DNA of 64,000 nt from Streptomyces varsoviensis (GCF_000718635.1 NZ_JOBF01000009.1:62001-126000), one strand, 5' to 3'. Shown: positions 1-8,452, numbered from the stretch's first letter. The notes: generated by a model from the sequence alone, not told the origin. A program made the numbers and translations.

Positions 1-157
1 ACGCCGCCGCCCCGAAGACGAGAACTGGCCCGGAGGGGCTCTTGCTGTCTCGTACGGGCACGACCCCTCGCGCGCCCTCGCCGACCTCCACGCACTGGCC
101 GTTGCCGCTGCTGTAGCTGCTCGTGCGCCATGTCACTTCCGACACGTCGTACTTCAT
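1..157 (-). CDS. DUF397 domain protein, 3' end outside window
   Basis: The reverse strand from an ATG at 157 reads MKYDVSEVTWRTSSYSSGNG and continues with CVEV, VVPVRDSK and an SPSGPVLVF stretch. This is the full signature of the short DUF397 family: W-R-S-S-x-S near the N-terminus, then N-C-V-E-V, then V-R-D-S-K. The final residues lie beyond base 1. It starts 17 bases after the stop of the XRE regulator and is surely co-transcribed with it. In Streptomyces such pairs behave as a DNA-binding regulator with a small partner, as in the Scr1/Scr2 and BldB-like systems. The partner role here is family knowledge, not seen directly. Confidence 0.85.
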   Translation of the reverse strand, partial: MKYDVSEVTWRTSSYSSGNGQCVEVGEGARGVVPVRDSKSPSGPVLVFGAAA

Positions 158-174
158 GCGAAACACCCGCTTCC

Positions 175-1038
175 TCAGACTCGCGCCTCTGCAACCTTAA
201 CCAGCAGGTCAGCACTCTCATTCGGGGCCAAGGCGATGGCCTGAAGATGCTCGAACATCGACTTGTAACGGCGCATCTCCGCCTCGGACTCCAGGAAGAG
301 ATCGCCGGCTGGTGTGTCCACGTAGACGAGCTCCGGATCTGTGGCATCCGGAAAGTCCATGTGCACAAAACCACCCGGCATTCCGGCGTGCGCCCCCTTG
401 TCGAAAGGGATCACTTGGAACGTGATGTTCGGCGCGTCCATGAGCTTGAGCAGGTGCTGCGCCTGTTCTCCCATGACGGCACGGCCACCGACCACTCGGC
501 GGATGGCGGCCTCGTCCACGATCGCCCAAAGTTGCAGGGGGAGCCTCTTGGTGAGCAGCACCTGCCGCTCCATGCGTGCCTGGACCCGTTGGTCGACCTC
601 CTTCTGGCTGGCCTTCGGCAGCACACCCTTGATCACCGCCCGGGCGTAAGCCTCGGTCTGTGCCAGGCCAGGAACGAAAAGGGACTCGTAGTTGCGCACT
701 GTGCGCGCTTCGGACTCGAATCCGATATATGCGGTGTACTCCTCGGGCAACTCCGAGTGGTACGGACGTAGCCAGCCCTGATCATTGGCTCCGCGGTGGG
801 CCGCCAGCAGATCTTCTCGTTGCTCTTCGGACGCTTCGTAAAGGTCCAGAAGGGCCAGGAGCGTTCGCTTCTGCGGCCGAGCCCGTGCGTGCTCGACGCG
901 GTAGATCGTCGCCTCGTTGATGCTGGTCCGCGCCGCGACCTCTTCCCGCGTCAGTCCGGCGTCCGCCCGGAGTCGGCTCATGCCCGCGGCCAGGCGACGC
1001 AACCGGACCGTGGGCGGGCGCTGTTGCTTGTCCGACAT
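175..1038 (-). CDS. XRE-family regulator with DUF5753 domain
   Basis: This 287-residue protein has an N-terminal lambda-repressor-type helix-turn-helix at about residues 15-70 (LRADAGLTREEVAARTSIN, then ATIYRVEHARARP). It is followed by a C-terminal DUF5753 domain of about 180 residues, with the typical FVPGLAQTEAYARAV and VIPFDKGAHAGMPGGFVHM stretches. Length and order match the large Streptomyces Scr1-type antitoxin-like regulator family. The ATG at 1038 has a GAAGGGA ribosome site upstream. The gene is followed at once by a DUF397 gene, its usual partner. A perfect palindrome lies about 90 bases upstream and may be its own operator. The signal it senses is unknown. Confidence 0.88.
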   Translation of the reverse strand: MSDKQQRPPTVRLRRLAAGMSRLRADAGLTREEVAARTSINEATIYRVEHARARPQKRTLLALLDLYEASEEQREDLLAAHRGANDQGWLRPYHSELPEEYTAYIGFESEARTVRNYESLFVPGLAQTEAYARAVIKGVLPKASQKEVDQRVQARMERQVLLTKRLPLQLWAIVDEAAIRRVVGGRAVMGEQAQHLLKLMDAPNITFQVIPFDKGAHAGMPGGFVHMDFPDATDPELVYVDTPAGDLFLESEAEMRRYKSMFEHLQAIALAPNESADLLVKVAEARV

Positions 1039-1128
1039 GGTGCGTCCCTTCGCTGTCTCGGTAGTACCCGTGAGTGTGGGTGACCACCACGTCGCCGCTC
1101 AACCTACCTCTAATGCATGGTCGTACTT

Positions 1129-1141
1129 TGCAAGGCTTGCA
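1129..1141. promoter_or_regulatory. Palindrome TGCAAGGCTTGCA, likely operator
   Basis: TGCAAG-G-CTTGCA is a perfect 6+6 inverted repeat with a one-base centre. It sits in the divergent gap between the XRE/DUF5753 gene and the ATPase gene, the expected place for an autoregulatory site of the XRE protein. No binding evidence is available. Confidence 0.45.
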
Positions 1142-1247
1142 TTCTCCTTACGTGCGAGAGCATGCTGGGCGCGCAAGTCACTCACCGTTGCCAGTCGTCA
1201 CGGTTGGGTGATCGTGGTGCTCCGTCCTGCGCTCCGAGGGGATAGCT

Positions 1248-1724
1248 ATGTCCGCACGCGCCCGATCAGTAGCAGAGCAAGCAACGCCCAAATGTCCGCG
1301 CGAAGTTGAGTACCGACTCGCTCCGGATCGAAGGAGCGCCGGGCTGGCTCGCGCGGCGCTACGGGGGCAACTCGCGGAGTGGAGCATCCACGGAGAAGTC
1401 GCCGCAGTGGCCGAACTGTCGCTGTCCGAACTCGTCGCCAACGCCGTGGAGGCAGAGGCGGAGGCGGAGGCAGCGGCAGCGGCAGGGGCGGCGGAGGAAG
1501 AGCCGGGCGCAGGCCAGGACGTCGGCGTCCGGTTCGCGCTGGGGCCGGGGCGATTGCTGGTGGCGGCGGTGGACGGCGGTGGCGGGTGGCCGGTGCCGAA
1601 TCGGGCGCGAGAGGACGACGAGTGCGGGCGTGGCTTGGCGGTGGTGGGCGCGTTGGCCGACGCGTGGGGCGTCACGGTGGACGCCGCCGGAAAGACGGTC
1701 TGGGCGGAGCTGGCGGTGCTGTGA
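1248..1724 (+). CDS. ATP-binding protein, RsbW/SpoIIAB-like
   Basis: A 158-residue stand-alone histidine-kinase-like ATPase (anti-sigma regulatory type). The N-box region reads ELSLSELVANAVEAEAEAEA. After an Ala/Glu-rich stretch come the G1-like VDGGGGWPVPN, the G2-like DECGRGLAVVGALADAWGV and the final strand GKTVWAEL. Streptomyces genomes carry dozens of such proteins, often beside XRE-DUF397 pairs as here. The glutamate/alanine run at about residues 64-85 replaces part of the usual loop and looks like a small repeat expansion (gaggcggaggcg). Partner and target sigma factor cannot be told from sequence. It is transcribed divergently from the regulator. Confidence 0.75.
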   Translation: MSARARSVAEQATPKCPREVEYRLAPDRRSAGLARAALRGQLAEWSIHGEVAAVAELSLSELVANAVEAEAEAEAAAAAGAAEEEPGAGQDVGVRFALGPGRLLVAAVDGGGGWPVPNRAREDDECGRGLAVVGALADAWGVTVDAAGKTVWAELAVL

Positions 1725-1767
1725 TCGGGTGGGTGCCGCCCACCCCCGGCCCAGGCGTGAGATTCGC

Positions 1768-2070
1768 GTGCTGGCGGTGGCGTACAACCCCAACGGCTGG
1801 GCCACTTCACTCGGTTGCGCCGTGGTGGACTCGCCGAGGCTGGCGATGCGGTGCGTACTGAAGCGGGTCACGGATGTGGCGGACCAGTGGTACGCGGGGC
1901 CGGGGGGCCCGAGCTGGGCGTTGGAGATGGATTCGTTCGAGTACGAGCAGGGGCTCGACCAGTTGGCGGCCGGGCGGGCGTATGTCTTCGAGGTCTCGGA
2001 CGGCGACGGCACTCAGTACGTCGTCAGCGCGACGCCGACGCCGCAGGCGGTCACGGGGCGGGGCGGATGA
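1768..2070 (+). CDS. Hypothetical protein, about 100 aa
   Basis: An open frame from a GTG at 1768 gives a 100-residue product beginning VLAVAYNPNGWATSLGCAVV and ending in a Thr/Arg/Gly tail. It contains MDSFEYEQGLDQLAAGRAYVFEV and YVVSATPTP segments that look like a folded alpha/beta protein rather than a shadow. It follows the ATPase gene by 43 bases and may share its transcript. I do not recognise the family. The start is uncertain because the frame is open further upstream. Confidence 0.5.
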   Translation: MLAVAYNPNGWATSLGCAVVDSPRLAMRCVLKRVTDVADQWYAGPGGPSWALEMDSFEYEQGLDQLAAGRAYVFEVSDGDGTQYVVSATPTPQAVTGRGG

Positions 2071-2189
2071 GGGGGAGGGCATGGGAGGGTACCCCGGGCC
2101 CCGGGCCCCGGGCCCCCCGGGGGCGGGCGCCGCATCCGGGTGGGTGCGGTGCACCCACGCCACGGCGACCGCCGCGATTGGCGCGCCCC

Positions 2190-2775
2190 TGGGCGGACGT
2201 ACTCGACACGCTCGACCACCTCGGCGTCGACCGCTTCGTCCTGGCCGGGAACTCCCTCGGCGCCCTGGCCGGGCTCCGGGCCGCTGTGACCGCGCCCGAG
2301 CAGGTCGAGGGGGTGGTGCTCGTCGGGTACCGGCCGCACGACCAGGCGACCTCGCCGCGGCTGCTCGCGGCCTGGGACGCGGAGTGGGCGGCGCTCGCCG
2401 CCGGGGGCTGGAGGCGGCCGTCGCCGCGGGCGTCGAGGCGTGGACCTCGCCCGGTGCCGCCGACGACGTACGCGCACACGCCGCCCGTACGCTCCGCGGT
2501 CAGCTCACCGGCCAACTCGCCCACGGCGAGCCGCCCTTGGCGGCGGACCCGCTCGGCGACGGCTCGGCGGCGCCGCGCACGCTGACCGCCCGGCTCTCGT
2601 CGCCGCCGGCGAACACGACATGCCCGACTTCTTCGAGGGCGGCGAGGCGCTGGCCCGCGACCTGGGCGCGGCCGACACCGCCGTCGTCCCCGCCGCCGGG
2701 CACCTCGCGCCGCTCGAACAGCCCGCCGCGTTCTGCGATCTGCTCGTGGACTTCGTACGCCGACTCCGGCGGTGA
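2190..2775 (+). pseudogene. Alpha/beta hydrolase remnant, truncated and frameshifted
   Basis: Three reading frames together spell one alpha/beta hydrolase. The first carries the nucleophile elbow as DRFVLAGNSLGALAGLRAAV (G-N-S-L-G) and runs to about 2410. The next frame continues GLEAAVAAGVEAWTSP to about 2600. The last carries the C-terminal lobe ALVAAGEHDMPDFFEG, with the acid residue, and VVPAAGHLAPLEQPAAF, with the catalytic His. The first hundred or so residues (oxyanion strand) are missing; a GC-rich run of gggccccgggccc sits where they should be. At least two frameshifts plus the 5' loss make it non-functional. A sequencing error could explain one frameshift but not the missing N-terminus. 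Confidence 0.7.
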
Positions 2776-2847
2776 TAGCCGACAGCGGGCTATGGCGGCG
2801 AAGCGCGCCGGACGGGCGTTGTCCTCGGCACCCCTACGGGCACGGCT

Positions 2848-3447
2848 TCAGGCGGCGCCGGTCAGGTGTGCCAAGGCTCCGTCCCGTACGGGGTAGGGCC
2901 GTTCGCGGGGCAGGAGTTCCCGCGCGGCCTCCAGTTCCCCGGCCCGTACCCGCTCGTGGACCGTACGGGCGAGTGGTGTGACGTCGGTGATGGCGACGGT
3001 CCACTCGTCGGCATAGCGGCGGGCGGCTTCTCCGGCGAGGCCGAGTTGGAGCGAGCGGTGGGGGAGGGGCTGAAGGCGCAGGTCGCGTTCGGGGTCCCAC
3101 TGCACCCGTGCCGGTGCTCGGCGCAACTGGCGCTGCCACGCCGCGCGATCGGCGTGGAGGCCGCGCTCGTAGTGCGACAGGCAGGCGTGTTCCAGCGCCC
3201 ACTCGAAACCCTCGCGGGTGATCTCGACGGCGACGACCGTCTCCTGGCTTTCCTTGGTGCCCCACCCGCAGCGGTACATCATCCACAGGAACGACGGCTT
3301 GATCCACGTCATCCGGTCGCGCTTCCACGCCGCGGGGAAACGGCCCTCCCGCGCCGCCGGGAGGCCGATCTCCGGCGCGTACGCCTGATAGACGGTGACC
3401 GTCGAGTCCGTGTGCGCGGCGCGGATCTGGTACTTGGGGGTTGTCAC
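2848..3447 (-). CDS. DUF4291 family protein
   Basis: A 199-residue protein beginning MTTPKYQIRAAHTDSTVTVY. It shows the hallmarks of DUF4291: VYQAYAPEIGLPA, the strongly conserved RMTWIKPSFLWMMYRCGW, ITREGFEWALEHACLSHY, and VQWDPERDLRLQPLPHRSLQ. Length is normal for the family. The biochemical role is unknown. The family is widespread in actinobacteria and fungi and is normally a single-gene unit, as here. It is convergent with the hydrolase remnant to its left. Confidence 0.85.
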   Translation of the reverse strand: MTTPKYQIRAAHTDSTVTVYQAYAPEIGLPAAREGRFPAAWKRDRMTWIKPSFLWMMYRCGWGTKESQETVVAVEITREGFEWALEHACLSHYERGLHADRAAWQRQLRRAPARVQWDPERDLRLQPLPHRSLQLGLAGEAARRYADEWTVAITDVTPLARTVHERVRAGELEAARELLPRERPYPVRDGALAHLTGAA

Positions 3448-3538
3448 GAGGACCAGGCTGGGCGAGTCGTCCGGCGTACGCCAACGAATTACGCGCCGGC
3501 CGGGGAAGGGGCCGGGGCGGGGGCGGGGGCGGGGGCGC

Positions 3539-4402
3539 TCACCCCGACAGGCGTTGGCGGTGGGCGCCGCGGCTGGTGGAGGCGTGACGGGTGGCGGGGG
3601 TGGGGCCGGGGGTGAGGTCGAGTTGGCGGATGAGCTGGTGGAAGCAGAGCAGTACGGTCACGGGTGGGAGCCCGGCCACGATGATGCCGGCCGGGGTGGT
3701 GGGGGCGTGGATGATGCACAGGGCCATGGCGATGGCGGCGAAGAGGATGAGGACGCACCAGGAGTGGGTGGTGCGGCGCCGGTAGGCGCGGGCCCGCAGG
3801 ATCGAGAGGGTGGCGGCGAGCCACGGGCCGTAGACGAGCAGGGGCCACAGCAGCGCGACGCCGCCCGGCGCGACGCCGCTGGCGAGGCCGTGCAGCGCGG
3901 GGTACGAGGCCGCGGCGCCGAGGATGCCGACGGCGGCCACGAGCACGGTGGTCAGGGTGACGGACAGGACGCTGAGCAGCCGCCGCCAGGTGCGGCCGCG
4001 CTCCCGGTTCCCCTCGCGTCCCCGTTCCCGGCTTCGTTCGCGGCTTCGTTCGCGGCCGCGCTCCCGGCCGCGTTCGCCGTCGCGGAGGAACGGCGGGCGG
4101 TGGCTCTTGCGGTGGCTGTGCGGGGCGGCCTGGTGCGGCAGGTCGGCGTCGACGGGGGGATGTTCCGCGGTGCTGAGCAGGTCGGCGAGTTCGGCGTCGA
4201 GGTACGTGCCGTTCGTCGCCGCGATCGCGTCGCAGGCGTCCGCCAGGGACTCGTGCGCCGCCGTGCCCGCGAAGAGGCTGTTGAAGAAGGGGCCGTCGCC
4301 CAGGCCGAATCTCGGCTCGGAGGCCCGGTGCGGGTCGTCGGGGACCCGGTGCGGATCGGGGGGCGGGGGCTGGAACAAGGGGGAGACGTTGGGGTCGTAC
4401 AC
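3539..4402 (-). CDS. Multi-pass membrane protein, DUF2637/SpdB-like
   Basis: Start chosen at the GTG at 4402, which has GGAG five bases upstream; the frame is open to 4786. The 287-residue product has a Pro-rich soluble N-terminus, a DACDAIAATNGTYLDAELADLL segment, an Arg/Glu-rich repeat (ERGRERSRERSRERGRE at about 145-170), then four hydrophobic helices. The last helix ends in PVTVLLCFHQLIRQLD. The topology and the final 'P-x-x-x-L-x-x-H' region resemble the DUF2637 proteins of actinomycete mobile elements and spdB loci. That assignment is tentative. The RE-repeat is a visible nucleotide expansion (ggaacgaagccg-like units near 4010-4080). Confidence 0.6.
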   Translation of the reverse strand: MYDPNVSPLFQPPPPDPHRVPDDPHRASEPRFGLGDGPFFNSLFAGTAAHESLADACDAIAATNGTYLDAELADLLSTAEHPPVDADLPHQAAPHSHRKSHRPPFLRDGERGRERGRERSRERSRERGREGNRERGRTWRRLLSVLSVTLTTVLVAAVGILGAAASYPALHGLASGVAPGGVALLWPLLVYGPWLAATLSILRARAYRRRTTHSWCVLILFAAIAMALCIIHAPTTPAGIIVAGLPPVTVLLCFHQLIRQLDLTPGPTPATRHASTSRGAHRQRLSG

Positions 4403-4452
4403 GGTGACTCCGTGCTGTGAGTAAGTAGGGACGCGGACCGGAAACGGCGCGT

Positions 4453-4845
4453 TCAGACCGTGGCCGTCGCTGGGGCCGCCGCTGGGGCCGTGGCAGTGAC
4501 CGCGGTTGTGGTCGCGGTCGCGGTGGCGGCCTTGGCCGTAGCGGAAGCCGTAGCCGTAGCCGTAGCCGAATGGGGCGGATATGGCGGTGGCGGTGGCGTG
4601 GGCGGACGCTGGTCCGCGGGCGGAGTCCGTTCCCACAGCGTGGTCTCGATGCTGTCCAGTTCGGCGAGCAGCCGCTCCAGAAGGTCGGCGGAATGGTTCA
4701 GCCGGATTCTTTCCCTTCCGCATTCCAGGTACGCCGGTGTGGGGCGGCCAGTCGTCGCGGAAGCGGTGCTCAACTTCAGCAGCCACTTGCCCATGCGTCG
4801 AAAGGGTCGAACACGCTGGAAGGGTGCGTGAGCGGTGTCGGTCAT
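4453..4845 (-). CDS. Hypothetical protein with Thr/Ala dipeptide tail
   Basis: From the ATG at 4845 (a GTG at 4851 is the alternative) the frame gives about 130 residues. The first 75 look like a real small alpha-helical protein: MGKWLLKLSTASATTGRPT, then CGRERIRLNHSADLLERLLAELDSIE. The last 45 residues are an almost pure (Ala-Thr)n and Pro tail produced by a gccgtagccgtagcc-type repeat. It lies 50 bases upstream of the membrane-protein gene on the same strand, so co-transcription is likely. Family not recognised. Confidence 0.5.
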   Translation of the reverse strand: MTDTAHAPFQRVRPFRRMGKWLLKLSTASATTGRPTPAYLECGRERIRLNHSADLLERLLAELDSIETTLWERTPPADQRPPTPPPPPYPPHSATATATASATAKAATATATTTAVTATAPAAAPATATV

Positions 4846-5183
4846 AACCACTGAAACGACGGCTATCGGGAACTAGATACGGGCCATTCGGAGCAATGGT
4901 TCTACTTAATTCACAATATCCCAGTGGCTATCAAACTTCCTGAATGAAAAATTCAGAGACAGTGCTGTACTTCTTTGGGGGACAGGGGGTTGGGGGGCGG
5001 CGAGTGATGGCGGAGGGTGTGGCGGGGTGAAGGCGGGTGGCGGTGGAGGGTGCGGCGGGGTGAAGGCGGGTGGTGGCCGCGCCCGCTCCACGGCGGTCAC
5101 GGGGCGCTCGTTCGCGGCCTTCACGTGGCGCTCGCCCGCGGCCGTCATGCCGTCCCGGCTCGCGGCCGGCGCTCGGCGCCCGT

Positions 5184-5885
5184 TCACGTCTGTGTGCGCA
5201 TTTTGATGACCCGCTCGATCGGCTGCGGCACCGCGGCGCCCTTGTCGGCGACGGACGCCGTGCCCGGGCCGGCGGGGCGCGCCGTGATCGCGAAGGACGC
5301 CGCCTCCTCGACCTGCTCGGCCTTCCCGCGCCGCGCGTCGCTGAGCACGGTGATGGCCAACTGCCGCAAGGCGTCCGCGTGTACGGCGAGCGTCTGGCGG
5401 GTCCGGGCGTCGTCGGGGTCGGCCAGCAGGATGCGGGCGGCCGTGTTGGCGGCGCGCAGGCGCGGCTTCTGCGCGGCGCGGTGCGCACGGGGCAGGGAGC
5501 GCCAGGCGGTGTTGGCGACGGTGATCATCCGCCAGAGGTCGTTGGAGGCCGGGTCGGTGTCGTAGAACCGCAGCCCGTACCGGCCCACGAGCCAGTACGA
5601 GAAGGAGAGCGCGATCGCGGCGGCGGCGTCGAAGGCCGGCCAGGAGCGGGGCAGGTAGTGGCGGCCGAGGGCCGCGTCGACGAGGAGGGCCGCGCCTCCG
5701 CCGCCCGCGCCGAAGACCAGCGCCGCGACCGCGCCGAAGAACACGGCGGCCGGGACCAGACCGATCCCGTTCTCGCTGTCGATGCGGAGCAGCCCCTGCC
5801 AATGGGGCGCGAGGTACCGGGCGTAGCGGACGATCTTCGGCGCGGGCTCGGTGACTGCGATGCGTTTCGCCCAGCTCACGGCCAC
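5184..5885 (-). CDS. Hypothetical membrane protein
   Basis: A 233-residue protein starting MAVSWAKRIAVTEPAPKIVR. It has two hydrophobic segments, VPAAVFFGAVAALVFGAGGG at about 44-65 and FDAAAAIALSFSYWLVGRYG at about 85-105. A soluble helical C-terminal half follows, with RMITVANTAWRSLPRAHRAA and PDDARTRQTLAVHADALRQL. The second half looks like a cytoplasmic helical domain. I do not recognise the family. The adjacent membrane-protein genes on the same strand suggest a common locus. Confidence 0.65.
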   Translation of the reverse strand: MAVSWAKRIAVTEPAPKIVRYARYLAPHWQGLLRIDSENGIGLVPAAVFFGAVAALVFGAGGGGAALLVDAALGRHYLPRSWPAFDAAAAIALSFSYWLVGRYGLRFYDTDPASNDLWRMITVANTAWRSLPRAHRAAQKPRLRAANTAARILLADPDDARTRQTLAVHADALRQLAITVLSDARRGKAEQVEEAASFAITARPAGPGTASVADKGAAVPQPIERVIKMRTQT

Positions 5886-6379
5886 GGGAACTCACTCCTC
5901 AATCGGAGCTTCGTGCGAATGGTCATACCTGCGTCAACGAATCAGCGCAAACGCGGGCACGCTTGCTTCGGCGCGGCGAGGCCGTCGGATGGGTAATTCC
6001 GCCGAATAGCCGGGCGCGTCGGCGGGCGTATTCATGATTATGGCCGCACCGCGAGGATCATGTGACGGGTGGGCGGGGCGGCCGTTCGGCTCCCCGTCGA
6101 CAGGTTTCCGTACGGGTTTGCGTACGGGTGCGCGTACAGGCTTCCGGGCGGTTTCCGTACGGGTTTCTGGGCGGAGTTCCGTACGTCTTCCGGGGGAATT
6201 TCCCTCAGTGAATGGGACGTTTTCGGACACATAATAGGCCGGCGGCCGCCGAAGACGGGGGTGCGACCGCCGGCCTGTTCTCATGCCTTGCGTCTCACCC
6301 CTCAGGGGGTGGTCCCGCCCGAGCGGTTCACGCCTTACGCCTCACGCGTTCAGACCTCGCGTGTTCAGACCTCGCGTGT
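5886..6379. other. Gene-free spacer with short gtacgggtt repeats
   Basis: No credible gene is seen. Between about 6100 and 6195 there are repeated copies of a degenerate 'cgtacgggtttc / cgtacgggtgcg' unit (about 12 bp). Between 6350 and 6390 there is a fourfold 'gttcagacctcgcgt' direct repeat of about 16 bp, which ends at the tetR stop codon. Confidence 0.6.
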
Positions 6380-7000
6380 TCAGACCTCACCGCGTTCAGA
6401 CGTGACGCTTCCCGCCCCGTCGGCCGCGGCGAGTACGGCCGCCACGGCGTCGCGGGTCTGGTCGGCGGCGCGGGGGCCGAGGAGGGCGGACGTCACCATG
6501 GCCCCTTCCATCAGTACGTGCACGCGTTCGGCTACGGCGCGCGGGTCGTCGTAGTCCTCGGCGAGCCCGACCAGGTACTCGCGGAACAGCGCCTTGTGCT
6601 CGCGCACGGCGTCGGCCACGAGGGGGTCGGCTCCGGGCCCGCCGAGTTCCGCCCACGCGTTGACGAAGGCGCAGCCCCGGAACCCCGGTTCGTCGATGGT
6701 TTCCCGGAGGCTGTCGAACGCCGCGAGCAGGCGGACCCGCGAACCCGCCGTAGGCACTGCGGCCGCCGCGGCCCGTTCGACGGACGCGGCGAGCCGCTTA
6801 CGGAGCCGCAGGCCGTGGGACTGCAGATAGGCGGCGGCGAGGTGGTGTTTGGACGGATAGAGCTTGTAGAGCCGCGCCAGCGACACCTCGGCGCCGTCCC
6901 GTACCTCGGCCATGCCCACCGCGTGGATTCCGCGCTCGTAGAAGAGCCCTTCGGCGGTCTCCAGCACGCGCGTGCGCGCCTCGTCGTCGTCCACCTTCAC
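6380..7000 (-). CDS. TetR-family transcriptional regulator
   Basis: A 206-residue protein. The N-terminal HTH reads RVLETAEGLFYERGIHAVGM, then VSLARLYKLYPSKHHLAAAYL, the classic TetR recognition helix 'LYxxYPSKxxL'. The ligand-binding half contains FRGCAFVNAWAELGG, a signature of the TetR_C group found in LmrA/YxaF-like repressors. The start is a GTG at 7000 behind a strong CAGGAGGG. An AGAAC-N4-GTTCT palindrome lies immediately upstream (7019-7032), overlapping the end of the MBL gene, and three related sites lie in front of that gene. This gives a coherent picture of a repressor controlling itself and the MBL hydrolase. The inducer is unknown. Confidence 0.9.
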   Translation of the reverse strand: MKVDDDEARTRVLETAEGLFYERGIHAVGMAEVRDGAEVSLARLYKLYPSKHHLAAAYLQSHGLRLRKRLAASVERAAAAAVPTAGSRVRLLAAFDSLRETIDEPGFRGCAFVNAWAELGGPGADPLVADAVREHKALFREYLVGLAEDYDDPRAVAERVHVLMEGAMVTSALLGPRAADQTRDAVAAVLAAADGAGSVTSERGEV

Positions 7001-7018
7001 CTCGGGCCCTCCTGTACT

Positions 7019-7032
7019 AGAACGCTGGTTCT
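7019..7032. promoter_or_regulatory. TetR operator copy, AGAACGCTGGTTCT
   Basis: AGAAC-GCTG-GTTCT, extended outward to CTAGAAC...GTTCTAG, is an inverted repeat 19 bases before the tetR start. The same AGAAC-N4-GTTCT pattern recurs three times upstream of the MBL gene, so it is very likely the binding site of the adjacent TetR protein. Confidence 0.65.
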
Positions 7033-7822
7033 AGTGTACCGGCGCGGGCTGCGGCGCGAACCACTCGCCCGGGGTCCTGACCAGCGGGGTCATGCCGAGT
7101 TCCGTCGCGCGCTCCTCGAAGCGTTCGACGGCCCGCGGGGTCTCGATGTAGATCGGGGGCTTGTGCAGCGTGCCGTAGTGGATGGGGACCGCGGTGTGGG
7201 CGCCCAGGATGTGCGCCGCGACCGCCGCCTCCTCCGGGAGCATCGCGGCGTTGAAGGGGCTCGGCGGCTGGAGGTGGGGGAGTTCGACGATCGCGCCGTT
7301 GATGGGCACGAACGCGATGTCCACCGGTCCGAACCGGTGGGCGATCGCCCACCAGAAGCCGTGGAAGATGGTGTCCCCGCCGTGGAACACGCGGACGCCG
7401 TCGCACTCGACGATCCAGCAGATCTGCGGGTCGCCCAGCCCGTCGATGGCGGGGCCGGCGGCGACGCGGAACGGGCCCACGGTCCGTTCCTCCCACGGCC
7501 GCACGATCTCCGTCGCGATGCCGTGCTCGCGGAACAGGTCCTCGGCCTCGCAGGTCCACGCCAGGTCGTCCCCCGTGCCGGGGAACGGCTCGGGCCGGTA
7601 TATGGGCGCTCCGGGAGCCAGCGCCTTCTGGATCGCCACCGGGTCGGCGTGGTCCGTGTGCAGGTGCGTCACCAGCGCCGCCACCGCCTCGCCCGGACGG
7701 GACGCCGCGGGGAACTTCTCCTTCGAGAACAGCGGGGACGCGTCCTCGATGAGGTCGATGATCAGTGTCTGGCCGTCGTGTTCGAGCTCGACGCCGGCCC
7801 ATCCCATACGTCGCAGTCGCAC
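7031..7822 (-). CDS. MBL-fold metal-dependent hydrolase (UlaG-like)
   Basis: A 263-residue metallo-beta-lactamase-fold enzyme. The metal motif is LVTHLHTDHADPVAI (H-x-H-x-D-H). Further ligands are seen in CDGVRVFHGGDTIFHGFWWA (Asp) and TAVPIHYGTLHKPP (His). This pattern matches the UlaG/L-ascorbate-6-phosphate-lactonase-like group; the substrate cannot be inferred. I place the start at the GTG at 7822, six bases after AAGGAG; a TTG at 7828 would touch the ribosome site. It is preceded by three AGAAC-N4-GTTCT boxes and followed by the tetR gene, so it probably is that repressor's target. Confidence 0.85.
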   Translation of the reverse strand: MRLRRMGWAGVELEHDGQTLIIDLIEDASPLFSKEKFPAASRPGEAVAALVTHLHTDHADPVAIQKALAPGAPIYRPEPFPGTGDDLAWTCEAEDLFREHGIATEIVRPWEERTVGPFRVAAGPAIDGLGDPQICWIVECDGVRVFHGGDTIFHGFWWAIAHRFGPVDIAFVPINGAIVELPHLQPPSPFNAAMLPEEAAVAAHILGAHTAVPIHYGTLHKPPIYIETPRAVERFEERATELGMTPLVRTPGEWFAPQPAPVH

Positions 7823-7917
7823 AGTCAACTCCTTCGCTTGTGCCCGAGGCGGGCTTGGGGCCTTGCGGCCTTGGGCCCTTGCGGCCTTGCGGGCATGCCG
7901 GAAGCCGGGGGGCTTCT

Positions 7918-7969
7918 AGAATGGCCGTTCTTAGAACGGTCATTCTGACCCTAGCAGAACGGTGGTTCT
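7918..7969. promoter_or_regulatory. Three tandem TetR operator boxes
   Basis: Three boxes fit AGAAC-N4-GTTCT: 7918-7931 (AGAATggccGTTCT), 7933-7946 (AGAACggtcATTCT) and 7956-7969 (AGAACggtgGTTCT). The first two together also form a larger near-perfect 29-base palindrome. They sit about 100 bases upstream of the MBL gene, where its promoter must lie, and match the box in front of tetR. Confidence 0.65.
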
Positions 7970-7974
7970 GGGTC

Positions 7975-8452
7975 AGGGTGGAGGCCCGGCGTGGGGGGCG
8001 GCGGAGGCTCGACTGAGGCGGTGGTCCGGGGACGGGGGCGGCGGAGGCTCGACTGAGGCGGTGGCCCGGGGACGGGGGCAGCCTGGAGGCGGCGGAGGTC
8101 CGGCGGCGGGGGCCCCGTAGCGGCGGAGGCCCGGCCTCGGGGTCCGGCGGCGGAGGTCCGGCTGAGGCGGCTGCCCGGGGCCGGGGGGGCCTGGAGGCGG
8201 CGGAGGTCCGGCGGCGGGGGCTCCGTAGCGGCAGAGGCCCGGCCTCGGGGTCCGGCGGCGGAGGTCCGTGGTGGAGGCCCGGCTGAGGCGGTGGACCGGG
8301 GACGGGGGTGGCCTGGAGGCGGCGGAGGTCCGGCGGCGGGGCCCCGTAGCGGCGGAGGCCCGGCTGAGGCGGTGGCCCGGGGCCGGGGCGTACCCGTCAG
8401 GGCGTGCCCCGGCCTACTCGGCCGCTCGATCGCTCGGCCGCTCGGCCGCTCG
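7975..8452. repeat. GC-rich tandem repeat, ggaggcggcggaggtccggc units
   Basis: Almost the whole gap is built from permutations of 'ggcggaggtccggcggcggg', 'gaggcggtggcccggggacgggg' and 'ccgtagcggcggaggcccggc', with a higher-order period of roughly 110-125 bases and about four copies. Open frames here are repeat translations with no stops. The block ends at a 'cgctcggccgctc' run against the esterase stop codon. I see no gene in it. Confidence 0.75.

Noticed and set aside
6212..7948. 578-codon open frame antisense to tetR and the MBL gene
   Set aside because: Spans two well-supported genes and their operators on the other strand. Shadow frame.
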